Of a DNA stretch of 64,000 nt, positions 17,023 to 25,927 are shown one piece after another; the first letter of the stretch is position 1; every line of letters starts with the position of its first letter. Under the pieces are notes generated by a model that ran no database searches, was not told the origin of the DNA, and saw only the letters and a program-made list of their open reading frames with translations. Both the position numbers and the translations under genes were made by a program. Source of the DNA: Streptomyces pyxinae (GTDB lineage Bacteria > Actinomycetota > Actinomycetes > Streptomycetales > Streptomycetaceae); assembly GCF_024756275.1 (NCBI RefSeq), contig NZ_JANUGQ010000024.1:1-64000 (forward strand), read 5' to 3'.

Positions 17023-17060
17023 CCGGTGGGCGGGACGGCTCCGGCCGTCCCGCCCACCGG
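17023..17060. terminator. 16-bp perfect hairpin terminator
   Basis: Arms CCGGTGGGCGGGACGG (17023-17038) and their exact complement (17045-17060) flank a 6-nt loop, 62 nt after the ALF-repeat gene and upstream of the ROK promoter. Confidence 0.82.
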
Positions 17061-17121
17061 CGTTTCCGGGGCCGTGTGCCGGGAGGCACCGACAGGCCGC
17101 CCACGGGGCCCCGGCGGGGCA

Positions 17122-17181
17122 TTGACCGGGCGCGGGCCGGGGGCCTAGGTTCCGTGGTGACGACGACAGGAAACTTTCCTG
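17122..17181 (+). promoter_or_regulatory. Promoter and operator of the ROK/sugar module
   Basis: A TTGACC hexamer (17122-17127) and TAGGTT (17146-17151) are spaced by 18 nt, a good vegetative-type promoter. Just downstream, where repression would act, is the perfect inverted repeat CAGGAAA-C-TTTCCTG (17167-17181). ROK regulators bind this kind of site, so autoregulation is likely. Confidence 0.7.
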
Positions 17182-17245
17182 ACAGTTGTCCCCCACTCCC
17201 GGCGGTTCGCTCAGCCGGCCACCGTGACCGGAAGGCGGGCGCGCC

Positions 17246-18481
17246 GTGTCTCCCCTGGACTCCGCCACTCCCGGCACGCCGCGGGTGCTGCGGGCGATGA
17301 ACGACCGCGCCGCGCTCGAACTGCTGCTGGAGCACGGCCCCCTGTCCCGGACCCGGCTCGGCCGGCTGACCGGGCTCTCCAAGCCGACCGCCTCCCAGCT
17401 GCTGGCCCGGCTCGAAGCGGCCGGTCTGGTGGTCGCCACCGGGACGAGCGAGGGGCGGCCGGGGCCCGCCGCGCAGCTGTACGCGGTGAACGGCCGGGCC
17501 GCCCACGCCGCCGCGCTGGATGTGACGCCCCGGCGGATCCTGGCCGCCGTGGCGGACCTCGCCGGGCGGACGGTCGGCACATACGAACTGCCGACACCGG
17601 GCCGGCGGGCCGGGAGCGTCGTACGGCAGGTGACCGACGCGCTCGACGGCGCGGTGAAGGCCGCCGGGCTGACCCGGGACGAGGTGCGGCGGCTGGTCGT
17701 GGGGACGCCCGGCGCCTTCGACCCGAACACCGGGCGGCTGCGGTACGCCTCCCATCTGCCAGGCTGGCACTCCCCCGAGCTGCTGGACCGGCTGGCGGCG
17801 GCGCTGCCGGTGCCGGTCGCGTACGAGAACGACGTCAACCTGGTGGCGCTGGCCGAGCAGCGGTTCGGGGCCGCCCGGGGCCACCGCGACTTCGTGCTGT
17901 TCTGGAGCGACGAGGGCCTCGGTGCCGCTCTGGTGCTGGGCGGCCGGCTGCACCGGGGGTTCACCGGGGGCGCCGGGGAGGTCGGCTTTCTGCCGGTGCC
18001 GGGCGCCCCGCTGGTGCGGCACGTGGCCCAGACCGGCAGCGGCGGCTTCCAGGAGCTGGCCGGCGCCCAGGCGGTGGCCGGGCTCGCCCGGGAGCTGGGC
18101 ATCGGGGGCGTACCGTCCGGCCGGCCCGCCGAGGTGGCCGCCGCGCTGCTGGCCCGGGCCGCCGCGGCCGACACGGCACCCGACGCGGGGGCGGCGGCGG
18201 AGCCGTACCGGCGGCTGCTGGACGCCTGCGCGGCGGGGCTGGCCACCGGGCTCGCCGCACTGGTCGCGGTGGTCGACCCGGAGCTGGTGGTGCTGGCCGG
18301 CGGGGTGCCGGCCGCGGGTGGGGAGCCGCTGCTCGGGCGGGTGCGGGCCGAGCTGCTGGAGCTGGCCGCCGCCCGGCCCCGGCTGGTGCCGGCCGCCGTG
18401 TCCGGCCCGCCCGTGCTGCGCGGCGCCCTGGAACGGGCCCTCGCCGCGACCCGGGACGAGGTCTTCGACACCACGCGGTAG
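17246..18481 (+). CDS. ROK-family transcriptional regulator
   Basis: A 411-residue repressor. Residues 15-75 form a winged HTH (GPLSRTRLGRLTGLSKPTASQLLARLEAAGLV), and the rest is a ROK sugar-kinase-like fold (VVGTPGAFDPNTGRL, YENDVNLVALAEQRFG, GGAGEVGFLPV). The ROK zinc motif CxCGxxGCxE that normally follows GGAGEIGH is absent; the text there is VPGAPLVRHVAQTGSGG, with no cysteine. The DNA-binding domain is intact, so regulatory function is likely. GTG 17246 has GGAAGG about 11 nt before it. It precedes a GH4 glycosidase and a BadF-type kinase in the same direction and probably controls them in response to an amino sugar or glycoside. Confidence 0.88.
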   Translation: MSPLDSATPGTPRVLRAMNDRAALELLLEHGPLSRTRLGRLTGLSKPTASQLLARLEAAGLVVATGTSEGRPGPAAQLYAVNGRAAHAAALDVTPRRILAAVADLAGRTVGTYELPTPGRRAGSVVRQVTDALDGAVKAAGLTRDEVRRLVVGTPGAFDPNTGRLRYASHLPGWHSPELLDRLAAALPVPVAYENDVNLVALAEQRFGAARGHRDFVLFWSDEGLGAALVLGGRLHRGFTGGAGEVGFLPVPGAPLVRHVAQTGSGGFQELAGAQAVAGLARELGIGGVPSGRPAEVAAALLARAAAADTAPDAGAAAEPYRRLLDACAAGLATGLAALVAVVDPELVVLAGGVPAAGGEPLLGRVRAELLELAAARPRLVPAAVSGPPVLRGALERALAATRDEVFDTTR

Positions 18482-18537
18482 CGCGAAGGGGCCCGGGGCC
18501 CCAGGCAGTTCCCCCGGGCGCCCCGCCCGAAGGGGCA

Positions 18538-18640
18538 GCACGACCGGCCGGACCACCGAGCGACCGACCGGACGACCGAGCGACTGAGCGGACCATCGAG
18601 CGACTGAGCGACCGAGCGAGTGACCGGCCCGCGTGACGAG
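18538..18640. repeat. Degenerate GAGCGAC repeat between ROK and GH4 genes
   Basis: Runs built from CGACCGAGCGAC / CGACTGAGCGGAC units, with a period of about 8-12 nt, fill most of the 217-nt gap between the ROK gene and the GH4 start. No promoter is evident there. Confidence 0.6.
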
Positions 18641-18698
18641 GGGCCGGCCGAGCCGGAGGACCGACCCGGGAAACGAACGAAGGGCTGGACACAGCGTC

Positions 18699-19964
18699 AT
18701 GAAGCTGACCGTGGTGGGGGGCGGCTCCACCTACACCCCCGAACTGGTGGACGGGTTCGCGCGGTTGCGGGACACCCTGCCGATCACCGAACTGGTCCTG
18801 GTGGACCCGGCGGCCGACCGGCTGGAGCTGGTCGGCGGGCTGGCCCGGCGGATCTTCGCCCGGCAGGGCCACCCCGGCACCGTCACCGTCACCGGCGACC
18901 TGGCGGCGGGCGCGGCCGGCGCGGACGCGGTGCTGCTCCAGCTCCGGGTCGGCGGCCAGGCGGCCCGGCAGCGCGACGAGACCTGGCCGCTGGAGTGCGG
19001 CTGCGTCGGCCAGGAGACCACCGGCGCGGGCGGTCTCGCCAAGGCGCTGCGCACCGTCCCGGTGGTGCTGGACATCGCGGAACGGGTGCGGCGGGCCGCC
19101 CCGGACGCCTGGATCATCGACTTCACCAACCCGGTCGGCATCGTCACCCGGGCCCTGCTCGGGGCCGGGCACCGGGCGGTCGGGCTGTGCAACGTGGCCA
19201 TCGGCTTCCAGCGGAAGTTCGCCGCGCTGCTCGGGACCGACCCGGCCGAGGTGCACCTCGATCATGTCGGGCTCAACCATCTGACCTGGGAGCGGGCGGT
19301 ACGGCTCGGCGGCCCGGACGGGCCCGACGTACTCCCCCGGCTGCTCGCGGAGCACGGCGGCGCGATCGCGGCGGACCTGCGGCTGCCGCGCCCGCTGCTC
19401 GACCGGCTGGGCGTCGTCCCCTCGTACTACCTGCGGTACTTCTACGCCCATGACGAGGTGGTGGCCGAGCAGCGGACCGGACCGTCCCGGGCCGAGGAAG
19501 TCGCCAGGATGGAGCGGGAGTTGCTGGCGATGTACGGCGATCCCGCGCTGGACGAGAAGCCGGAGCTGCTGGCCCGGCGGGGCGGGGCCTTCTACTCGGA
19601 GGCGGCGGTCGGGCTGGCGGCCGCGCTGCTGGGCGGGGGCGGGCCGCGCGTCCAGGTGGTCAACACGTACAACCGGGGCACGCTGCCCTTCCTGCCGGAC
19701 GACGCGGTGATCGAGACCCAGGCGGCGGTGGACGGCTCCGGGGCCGTGCCGCTCGCCGTGCCCGCCCTGGAGCCGCTGTACGCGGGGCTGGTCGCCCGGG
19801 TGACGGCGTACGAGGAGCTGGCGCTGGACGCGGCGCTGCGGGGCGGCCGGGACCGGGTGTTCCGGGCGCTGCTGGCGCATCCGCTGGTGGGCCAGTACGC
19901 GTACGCCGAGACCCTCACCGATCTGCTGCTGGCCCACAACCGGGAGCATCTGGCGTGGGCGTGA
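18699..19964 (+). CDS. GH4 family 6-phospho-beta-glucosidase
   Basis: A 421-residue NAD- and Mn-dependent glycosidase. The N-terminal Rossmann motif is GGGSTYTPELVDG, with the acidic region DPAADRLEL after the next strand. The metal-binding cysteine is in GLCNVAIGFQR and the histidine in DHVGLNHLTW; the FTNPVGIVT motif is also conserved. GH4 enzymes open phospho-glycosides by an oxidation-elimination route, so the substrate is probably a 6-phospho-beta-glycoside. The start ATG 18699 gives the family N-terminus MKLTVVGGGSTYTPE. Its end overlaps the next gene by 10 nt, so glycosidase and kinase are probably made together. No transporter gene is adjacent. Confidence 0.9.
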   Translation: MKLTVVGGGSTYTPELVDGFARLRDTLPITELVLVDPAADRLELVGGLARRIFARQGHPGTVTVTGDLAAGAAGADAVLLQLRVGGQAARQRDETWPLECGCVGQETTGAGGLAKALRTVPVVLDIAERVRRAAPDAWIIDFTNPVGIVTRALLGAGHRAVGLCNVAIGFQRKFAALLGTDPAEVHLDHVGLNHLTWERAVRLGGPDGPDVLPRLLAEHGGAIAADLRLPRPLLDRLGVVPSYYLRYFYAHDEVVAEQRTGPSRAEEVARMERELLAMYGDPALDEKPELLARRGGAFYSEAAVGLAAALLGGGGPRVQVVNTYNRGTLPFLPDDAVIETQAAVDGSGAVPLAVPALEPLYAGLVARVTAYEELALDAALRGGRDRVFRALLAHPLVGQYAYAETLTDLLLAHNREHLAWA

Positions 19965-21064
19965 GCCGGCCGGGCGCCGGGGTCCCGGAGGCGCCGGGGC
20001 CGGCCGCCCCCGCGGTGCCAGCCGCCCCCGCCGTGCCGGCCGCCCCCGCCGTGCCGGCTGCCCCCGCCGTGCTGGCTGTCGACGCGGGCAACAGCAAGAC
20101 CGATGTGGCCGTGGTCGGCGCGGACGGAACCCTGCTGGGCAGTGCCCGGGGCGGCGGCTTCCAGCCACCCGTGGTGGGCGTGGCGGCGGCGATGGAGGTG
20201 CTGGCGGCGGCGGTCGCGGCGGCCTGGGCGGCGACCGGGCTGCCGGGCCCGCCGTACGCCGCGCGCGTCTCGGCCTGTCTGGCCAACGCCGATCTCCCGG
20301 TGGAGGAGGCGGAGTTGACCGAGGCGGTCGCGGCGCGTGGCTGGGGCGGGGCGGTCCGGGTGCGCAATGACACCTTCGCGGTGCTGCGCGCCGGGGTGGC
20401 CGAGCCGCGCGGGGTCGCCGTGGTGTGCGGCGCGGGCATCAACTGCGTGGGGTTGCTGCCGGACGGGCGGACCGCGCGGTTCCCGGCGCTGGGCCGGATC
20501 TCCGGTGACTGGGGCGGCGGTTCGGGGCTCGGCGAGGAGGCGCTGTGGTACGCCGCCCGGGCGCACGACGGGCGCGGTGAACCGACCTCACTGGTACGGG
20601 AGTTGCCCGCGCGCCTCGGCTATGGCTCGGTGCCGGGGCTGATCGAGGCGGTCCATCTGGGCCACGCCCCGGCCGACTGGCGCCACCGGCTGGCCCCGGT
20701 GGTCTTCGCGGCCGGGGCGGCGGGCGACCTGGTGGCCGGGGCGCTGGTGGAGCGGCTGGCGCGGGAGGTGGTGGCGCTGGCGGCGGTCGCCCTGGAGCGG
20801 CTCGGGCTGCTGGCGGACCGGGTGCCGGTGCTGCTCGGCGGCGGGGTGCTGGCCGCCCGGCACCCGGGGCTCAACCCGCGGATCGCCGCGCTGCTGGCCG
20901 AACGGGCGCCGCGCGCCGAGGTCCGGGTGGTCACCGAGCCGCCGGTCCTGGGCGCCGCCCTGCTCGGCCTGGACGAACTGGCCGCTTCCGCCCCGGTGCT
21001 GGCCCGGCTGCGGGCCGCGTACGGGGCGGGGGCCGGGTACGGGCCGGGGCCCGCGTACGGGTGA
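19955..21064 (+). CDS. BadF/BadG-type N-acetylglucosamine kinase-like protein
   Basis: A 369-residue ASKHA-fold kinase resembling N-acetylglucosamine kinases. Phosphate-1 motif AVDAGNSKTDVAVVGADG, the adenosine/phosphate-2 text VAVVCGAGINCVGLLPDGR and the catalytic region RISGDWGGGSGLGEEAL are present. Residues 9-40 are an Ala/Pro/Val spacer made from an 18-nt DNA repeat encoding PAVPAA four times, absent from typical family members. GTG 19955 has GGGAG 8 nt upstream; GTG 19961 would give a GTGA overlap with the GH4 stop. The last 14 codons belong to a 42-nt tandem duplication that crosses the stop. It probably phosphorylates the sugar freed or used by the GH4 enzyme. Confidence 0.87.
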   Translation: MGVSRPGAGVPEAPGPAAPAVPAAPAVPAAPAVPAAPAVLAVDAGNSKTDVAVVGADGTLLGSARGGGFQPPVVGVAAAMEVLAAAVAAAWAATGLPGPPYAARVSACLANADLPVEEAELTEAVAARGWGGAVRVRNDTFAVLRAGVAEPRGVAVVCGAGINCVGLLPDGRTARFPALGRISGDWGGGSGLGEEALWYAARAHDGRGEPTSLVRELPARLGYGSVPGLIEAVHLGHAPADWRHRLAPVVFAAGAAGDLVAGALVERLAREVVALAAVALERLGLLADRVPVLLGGGVLAARHPGLNPRIAALLAERAPRAEVRVVTEPPVLGAALLGLDELAASAPVLARLRAAYGAGAGYGPGPAYG

Positions 21065-21106
21065 GGGGCGGGGGCCGGGTACGGGCCGGGGCCCGCGTAC
21101 GGGTGA
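21023..21106. repeat. 42-nt exact tandem duplication across a stop codon
   Basis: The 42 nt at 21023-21064 recur exactly at 21065-21106, and a degenerate third copy follows to about 21144. The unit is 14 codons long and ends with the TGA stop of the kinase gene, so the second copy lies outside the reading frame. Confidence 0.9.
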
Positions 21107-21312
21107 GGGGCGGGAGCGGGGGCCGGGGGCCCTCGTACGGGTGAGCGGCGGAGCCGCCCCGGCCCGGCGTCCGTGACCGGCGGGACCGGTGGGCCGGGCG
21201 GGACGCGGCAGGGGCCGGCGGGGCGGCACGGCCGGGCCGGGGCTGGTGTGAAGGGCGGCCGGTACGGCCATACTGCGGTCAGCGACCGAGGGGGAGGTCA
21301 GGTGACCTACGC

Positions 21313-22935
21313 ATGACCCGTGCACCGGAGACACCGGACGCGCCGCACACGCGGTACGCGCCGACGCCCGGCGTGCCCGCCGCGCGCACGGGCGGCCCGG
21401 GAGCGATGGGGCCCGGAGCGGCCGGAGAGACCGGGGCCGGAACCGGAACCGAGCCGACGGGAACTGAGCCGGCGGGGGCCGGACCGACGGGGGCCGGGAG
21501 CGGGCCGATGGGGGGCGGGCCGGCCGGTGCCGGGCCGTCAGGTCCCGCACTGTCCCGGACCGCCGGGCCGGCGGGGCTTCCACGGCCCGAACCGCCCGCC
21601 GGGCGCGGGGCGTGGGCGGTGGGCCGGGCGAAGCTGCGCGAGACGGTGACCACCGAGCCGGGGCGGCTGCGGATCCTGGGCGCCGTGCTGGCCGGGCTGG
21701 TGCTGGCGTTCGGGGTGCTCGCCGCGCTGGAGGCGGACGGCCGGGCGTCGGCCGCCGCGAACGTGGTCGGCCGCAGCCAGCCGCTCAGCGCCGACGCGGC
21801 CCGGATCTTCCGCTCGCTGGCCGACGCCGACACGGCCGCCACCAGCGCCTTCCTGGCCGGCGCCCCGGAGCCCGCGACGACGCGGCAGCGGTACGAGCGG
21901 GACATCGCCACCGCCGCCCGGCTGCTCGCCAAGGCGTCCGGCCACACCGGTGACTCCCCCGCCTCCGCGCGCGAGATAGAGGTCCTCAACGAGCGGCTGC
22001 CGGTCTACACCGGCCGGGTGGAGACCGCCCGGTCGATCAACCGGCAGGGGCTGCCCCTGGGCGGCGCCTACCTGCGGTACGCCAACCAGCAGATGACCAC
22101 CGAACTGCTGCCCGCCGCCCAGCGGTTGTACGACGCCGAGAGCGGCCGGCTGGACCGGGACACGGCCGACGCCCGCTCCTGGCCGTATGCCGCCCTGGTG
22201 CTGGGTCTGCTGGCGCTGGGCGCGCTCGGCTGGGCGCAGCGGCGCGTCTTCCTGCGTACCAACCGGGTGTTCAACCACGGCCTGCTGGCTGGCAGTGCGG
22301 CGGTGCTGGCCGGTCTGCTGTGGCTGGTGGCCGGGTACGCGCTGGCCGCCGGGCGGCTGGGCGAGGCCCGGACGGGCGGCCAGGAGTCGCTGGCGGTGCT
22401 GAACCAGGCCCGGATCAGCTCGCTCCGGGCGCGGGCCGCCGAGAACCTGGTCCTGGTGGCCGGGGGCGCGGTGCTCACCGACGAGCGGCCCGGGGAGGAC
22501 CGGGAGGACAAGTACGAGCGGGACTACCGGCTGAACCGGGACGCCCTGTTGGCGACGCTGGGCCGGGCCGCCCGGCTGGCGGACGACCCGGCGGGCCGCG
22601 AGCCGGTCACCAGGGCCCTGGAGCAGGCGGACCAGTGGAAGAAGCGGCACACCGAAGCCCGGCGTCTGGACAACGACCGGGGCGACTACGAGAGCGCGCT
22701 GGCCCTGGTGATCGGCACCAGGGAGAGCACGAGCGGCTCCACCGGGGAGCTGTTCGACCAGGTGGACCGGGCACTGGACCTGGCGGTCCACCACGAGCAG
22801 GGCGAGTTCACCCGGGCCGCCGAGGGGGCCAGTGCCGCGCTGACCGGACTGCCCGTCGGGGCGGCCGTGCTCGCGGGGCTGGGCGCGGTCGGCGCCCTGA
22901 TGGGCATCAACCGCAGGCTCACGGAGTACCGGTGA
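21313..22935 (+). CDS. glnX: GlnX-like four-helix membrane sensor protein
   Basis: A 540-residue integral membrane protein. Residues 1-100 are a disordered Gly/Pro/Ala/Thr-rich cytoplasmic tail. Four hydrophobic helices follow (ILGAVLAGLVLAFGVLAAL, ALVLGLLALGALGW, LLAGSAAVLAGLLWLVAGY, VGAAVLAGLGAVGALMG), so helices 1-2 and 3-4 each enclose a helical extracellular domain of about 150 residues. Together with the following GlnH-type lipoprotein and PknG-type kinase, this matches mycobacterial GlnX, which passes GlnH ligand binding to PknG. The stop TGA (22933-22935) overlaps a possible GTG start of the lipoprotein gene. ATG 21313 is the start; GGGGGAGG lies 15 nt upstream, next to a possible four-codon leader ORF (21302-21316). 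The assignment rests on topology and gene order. Confidence 0.8.
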   Translation: MTRAPETPDAPHTRYAPTPGVPAARTGGPGAMGPGAAGETGAGTGTEPTGTEPAGAGPTGAGSGPMGGGPAGAGPSGPALSRTAGPAGLPRPEPPAGRGAWAVGRAKLRETVTTEPGRLRILGAVLAGLVLAFGVLAALEADGRASAAANVVGRSQPLSADAARIFRSLADADTAATSAFLAGAPEPATTRQRYERDIATAARLLAKASGHTGDSPASAREIEVLNERLPVYTGRVETARSINRQGLPLGGAYLRYANQQMTTELLPAAQRLYDAESGRLDRDTADARSWPYAALVLGLLALGALGWAQRRVFLRTNRVFNHGLLAGSAAVLAGLLWLVAGYALAAGRLGEARTGGQESLAVLNQARISSLRARAAENLVLVAGGAVLTDERPGEDREDKYERDYRLNRDALLATLGRAARLADDPAGREPVTRALEQADQWKKRHTEARRLDNDRGDYESALALVIGTRESTSGSTGELFDQVDRALDLAVHHEQGEFTRAAEGASAALTGLPVGAAVLAGLGAVGALMGINRRLTEYR

Positions 22936-23003
22936 GCGGCGCCCGGGCCGGCGGGGGCGGCGGGAACGAAGAGGGACGGGGACGCGGTGAAGGGGGTGAC
23001 GCC

Positions 23004-24119
23004 ATGATCGGACGGGGGGCGGCCGGGGAGCACCGGGCGGCCGGAGGGCGACGGCCGGACGGCGGCCGGTGGGGGCCCGGCGGGAGACGGACGGCCGGCG
23101 GAGTGGCGATGGTCCTCTGCGCGGTGGCCGCCGGGTGCGGACCGGCCGGCGGGCCCGTGGCGCCGCCGGCGGCGCACGGCACCACGGCCCCGGCGGCGTC
23201 CGGTGGGTCAGGGGCGCCCGGAGCACCGGGCGGGGGCACCCGGGCGCCCGGCGACGCGCGCGCCTCCGCGCGGACACCGGCCCCCGGCTGCCGGACACCG
23301 GAGGCGTCGCTGCCGCCCTCCCGGGCGGACGGCCCCGCCGTCGCCGCGATCAAGAAGCGCGGCAAACTGGTCGTCGGGGTGGACCAGAACAGCTACCGCT
23401 GGGGCTACCGGAATCCCGCCACCCGGAAGCTGGAGGGGTTCGACATCGACCTGGCCCGGGCCATCGCCACCGATCTGCTGGGGGATGCCAGGAAGCTGGT
23501 GCTCCGGGCGGTGCCGACCGACCAGCGCATCCCGGCCCTGAGCGACGGCACGGTCGACCTGGTGGTCCGGACGATGACGATCAACTGCGCCCGCATCAAG
23601 AAGGTGGCCTTCTCCACCGCCTACTTCCAGACCGGCCAGCAGGTGCTGGCGCCCAAGGACTCGGAGGTGACGGGGTTCAACCGCACGCTCACCCGCAAGC
23701 GGATCTGCACCGCCGAGACCTCGACCGCGTACGACGCCGTGAAGGACAACCCGTTCGGGGCGATCTACCAGGACGCCGACGACGGCGGGCCCGGCGACCG
23801 GGACCGGATCACGGTGCCCAACCAACTCGACTGCCTGGTGCGGCTGCAGCTCGGTGAGGTGGACGCGGTGGTGACGGACAGCGCCCTGGCGGCCGGCCAG
23901 GCGGCCCAGGACCCGGCGGTGGAGCTGAAGGGGAAGCCGTTCACCACCGAGTACTACGGCGTCGGGGTCAAGCTGGGCCACGACGACCTGGTGCGCAGGG
24001 TCAACCAGGTGCTGGTCGAGTACCGGAAGGGCCCCTGGCTCACGGCGTACGACAAGTGGCTGAAGGCCGGTCTGCCGGGGCTCACGGGGCCGCCGGCGCC
24101 GAAGTACCGCTCGCGCTGA
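23004..24119 (+). CDS. glnH: GlnH-like solute-binding lipoprotein
   Basis: A 371-residue periplasmic-type amino-acid-binding protein (SBP family 3). A basic N-terminus leads into a hydrophobic stretch and lipobox VAAGC, with Cys44 as lipidation site. A Pro/Ala/Gly-rich spacer precedes the binding domain, which begins KRGKLVVGVDQNSYRWGY and continues EGFDIDLARAIATDLLG. DLVVRTMTINCARIKKVAFS is the typical ligand-site region. I use ATG 23004 with AAGGGGGTG upstream; GTG 22932 would overlap the glnX stop but gives a signal too far from the terminus. No ABC permease or ATPase gene accompanies it, which supports a sensing role with GlnX. In mycobacteria the ligands are aspartate and glutamate; here that is inferred. 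Confidence 0.86.
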   Translation: MIGRGAAGEHRAAGGRRPDGGRWGPGGRRTAGGVAMVLCAVAAGCGPAGGPVAPPAAHGTTAPAASGGSGAPGAPGGGTRAPGDARASARTPAPGCRTPEASLPPSRADGPAVAAIKKRGKLVVGVDQNSYRWGYRNPATRKLEGFDIDLARAIATDLLGDARKLVLRAVPTDQRIPALSDGTVDLVVRTMTINCARIKKVAFSTAYFQTGQQVLAPKDSEVTGFNRTLTRKRICTAETSTAYDAVKDNPFGAIYQDADDGGPGDRDRITVPNQLDCLVRLQLGEVDAVVTDSALAAGQAAQDPAVELKGKPFTTEYYGVGVKLGHDDLVRRVNQVLVEYRKGPWLTAYDKWLKAGLPGLTGPPAPKYRSR

Positions 24120-24394
24120 GCCGGTCGGGTCCCGACCGGGCACGCGGACGGTGCCGGGCGTCCGTGGGCCCGGACACCCGCCACCCCGGACATCCGTTCG
24201 GGTCTCGGGCCGGGCCGGAGGCGTCCCCGGTCCCGGCCGGCGAGAACCGGACGGCGGGCCACGGGCGTCGGACCGTATGCCGGGATGTTCGCCGGGTCTT
24301 TCGGGCGGCCCTTCTCGGGAAAGGTGGCACGGCGGGGCGGTGGAGGGGCGGAGACTGGGACGCGGTGGACACAGTGAGAGCGGAGGGGTGAGCG

Positions 24395-25927
24395 ATGGGC
24401 GACGCGGGACCGTCCGGTCCGGTGCTGGACCGGGACGAGGCGGACCGTGCGCTGGCGCGGCTGGGCGCCGAGCACAAGGCGGTGGAGGAGTCCCTGCTGG
24501 CCCTCCAGGACCATGCGGGCCGGGGCCTGCTGGAGGGCGCCGGACTGACCGGCACCACCGCCGGGCGCTGGGCCGCGACGGAGCGGGCCATCACCCTGCT
24601 CTGGACCTGTTTCGACGCCTGTACGGGGGTGTTGCGCGCCGCCCACGAGGTCCGGGCCCGGCGCCGCACGCCCGGCGACGAGGATCTGGCCGAGCTCACG
24701 GAGCTGCTGCGCGGCCCCTCCGTCACGGTGCCGGACGCCACCGACCCCTCCGGAAAACTGTCCGAGAGCCTCTCCCCGGAGCGGCTGATGGAGCGGATGA
24801 ACGCGCTCTACGCGGAGTCGCTGGACACCGTCGTCTCGGCGGACGCGGTCTGGTCGGCGCTGCCCGCCCGGATAGATCTGCTCGCCGCCGAACTGCACCG
24901 CACCCGTTCGCTCGCCCATTCGGTGGGGGTCCGCCCCGGTGAGCACCCGGCCGCCGACGAACTGGCGGCCATCACCGGGGAGCTGACCGCCCTGCGCGCC
25001 GAGGTGGTGGCGGACCCGCTGGCGTTCTGGCGTCCGGCGAGCGGGAGTTCGGCGCCCGGCGGCGGACGGCCCGACACCGCGCGGTACGACCGGGCCGCCC
25101 GCGCCCTGGAGGAGGTGCGACGGGAGATCGAGGCGGTGCTCCAGGTCCGGCAGGACTCCGAGACCCGGCTGCTGCGGCTGCGCGATCTGCTCTCCCGGGC
25201 CGACCGCACCCTGGCCGAGGCCCGGACGGCCCGGGTGGAGGTGCTGTCGAAGATCGCCGCATCCGAGGTGCCGGTGGTCAGCGGTCCGCCCACCGTCCTC
25301 CAGGAACGGCTGGCCACCGCCGCCCAGTACCGGCGGCACGCCCAGTGGCACCGGCTCTCCCCGCTGCTGGAGGCGCTGGAGCGGGAGGCTGAGGAGGAAC
25401 TGCTGCGGGCCCGCGACTCGCTGACGGCCGTCACCGCGCCGCTGGCGGTCCGGGCGGAGCTGCGCGGCCGGCTGGACGCGTACAAGGCGAAGGTCGCCCG
25501 GCACGGGCTGGCCGAGGACCCGCTGCTGATCGAGCGGTACGACGCGGCCCGCCGGATGCTCTGGAGCGCGCCCTGCGATCTGCGGGTGGCCGGGGAGGCG
25601 GTGCTGCGCTACCAGCGGACCGCCGCCGAGCTGCTGACCCCACCGGCCGGGGATGCCCCGCCGGGCGGCCCCGGCCCCTCACCGGCGGGACGCGGAGCGG
25701 AGTCGTACAGCGTCCTGGAGAGCGGGACGGGCGGCCGGCCGGCCGACGGCGACGGCGGCGATGACGGCGGCGGACGGCACGGAACGCGGGGGCCGTACGA
25801 CCGCGTCGAACCGTACGACCGGGTGCGGCCGGACCACCGGAGGGAGCCGTACGACCGGGTGGAGCCGTACGACCGGGCCGAGTCCGGTGGCCCGGGCGAG
25901 TGGGCGGACGGGAGGGGGAGCCGGTGA
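24395..25927 (+). CDS. Helical protein of unknown function in the PknG locus
   Basis: A 510-residue soluble protein with no recognised domain. Residues 1-420 are almost all helical with several coiled-coil-like stretches (LARLGAEHKAVEESLLALQD, ALEEVRREIEAVLQVRQDSE, RLLRLRDLLSRADRTLAEAR, LEALEREAEEELLRARDSL). The last ~90 residues are Gly/Asp-rich and end in repeats PYDRVEPYDR encoded by a 15-nt DNA repeat. ATG 24395 has GGAGGGG upstream. The stop overlaps the PknG start in a GTGA arrangement, so the two proteins are probably made in a fixed ratio and may interact. It could be a scaffold linking sensor and kinase. Confidence 0.8.
   Translation: MGDAGPSGPVLDRDEADRALARLGAEHKAVEESLLALQDHAGRGLLEGAGLTGTTAGRWAATERAITLLWTCFDACTGVLRAAHEVRARRRTPGDEDLAELTELLRGPSVTVPDATDPSGKLSESLSPERLMERMNALYAESLDTVVSADAVWSALPARIDLLAAELHRTRSLAHSVGVRPGEHPAADELAAITGELTALRAEVVADPLAFWRPASGSSAPGGGRPDTARYDRAARALEEVRREIEAVLQVRQDSETRLLRLRDLLSRADRTLAEARTARVEVLSKIAASEVPVVSGPPTVLQERLATAAQYRRHAQWHRLSPLLEALEREAEEELLRARDSLTAVTAPLAVRAELRGRLDAYKAKVARHGLAEDPLLIERYDAARRMLWSAPCDLRVAGEAVLRYQRTAAELLTPPAGDAPPGGPGPSPAGRGAESYSVLESGTGGRPADGDGGDDGGGRHGTRGPYDRVEPYDRVRPDHRREPYDRVEPYDRAESGGPGEWADGRGSR

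Noticed and set aside
22320..23003. An N-terminal extension of the GlnH frame overlapping glnX
   Set aside because: It would bury the lipoprotein signal inside the protein, and the sequence is antistructure of the glnX frame.
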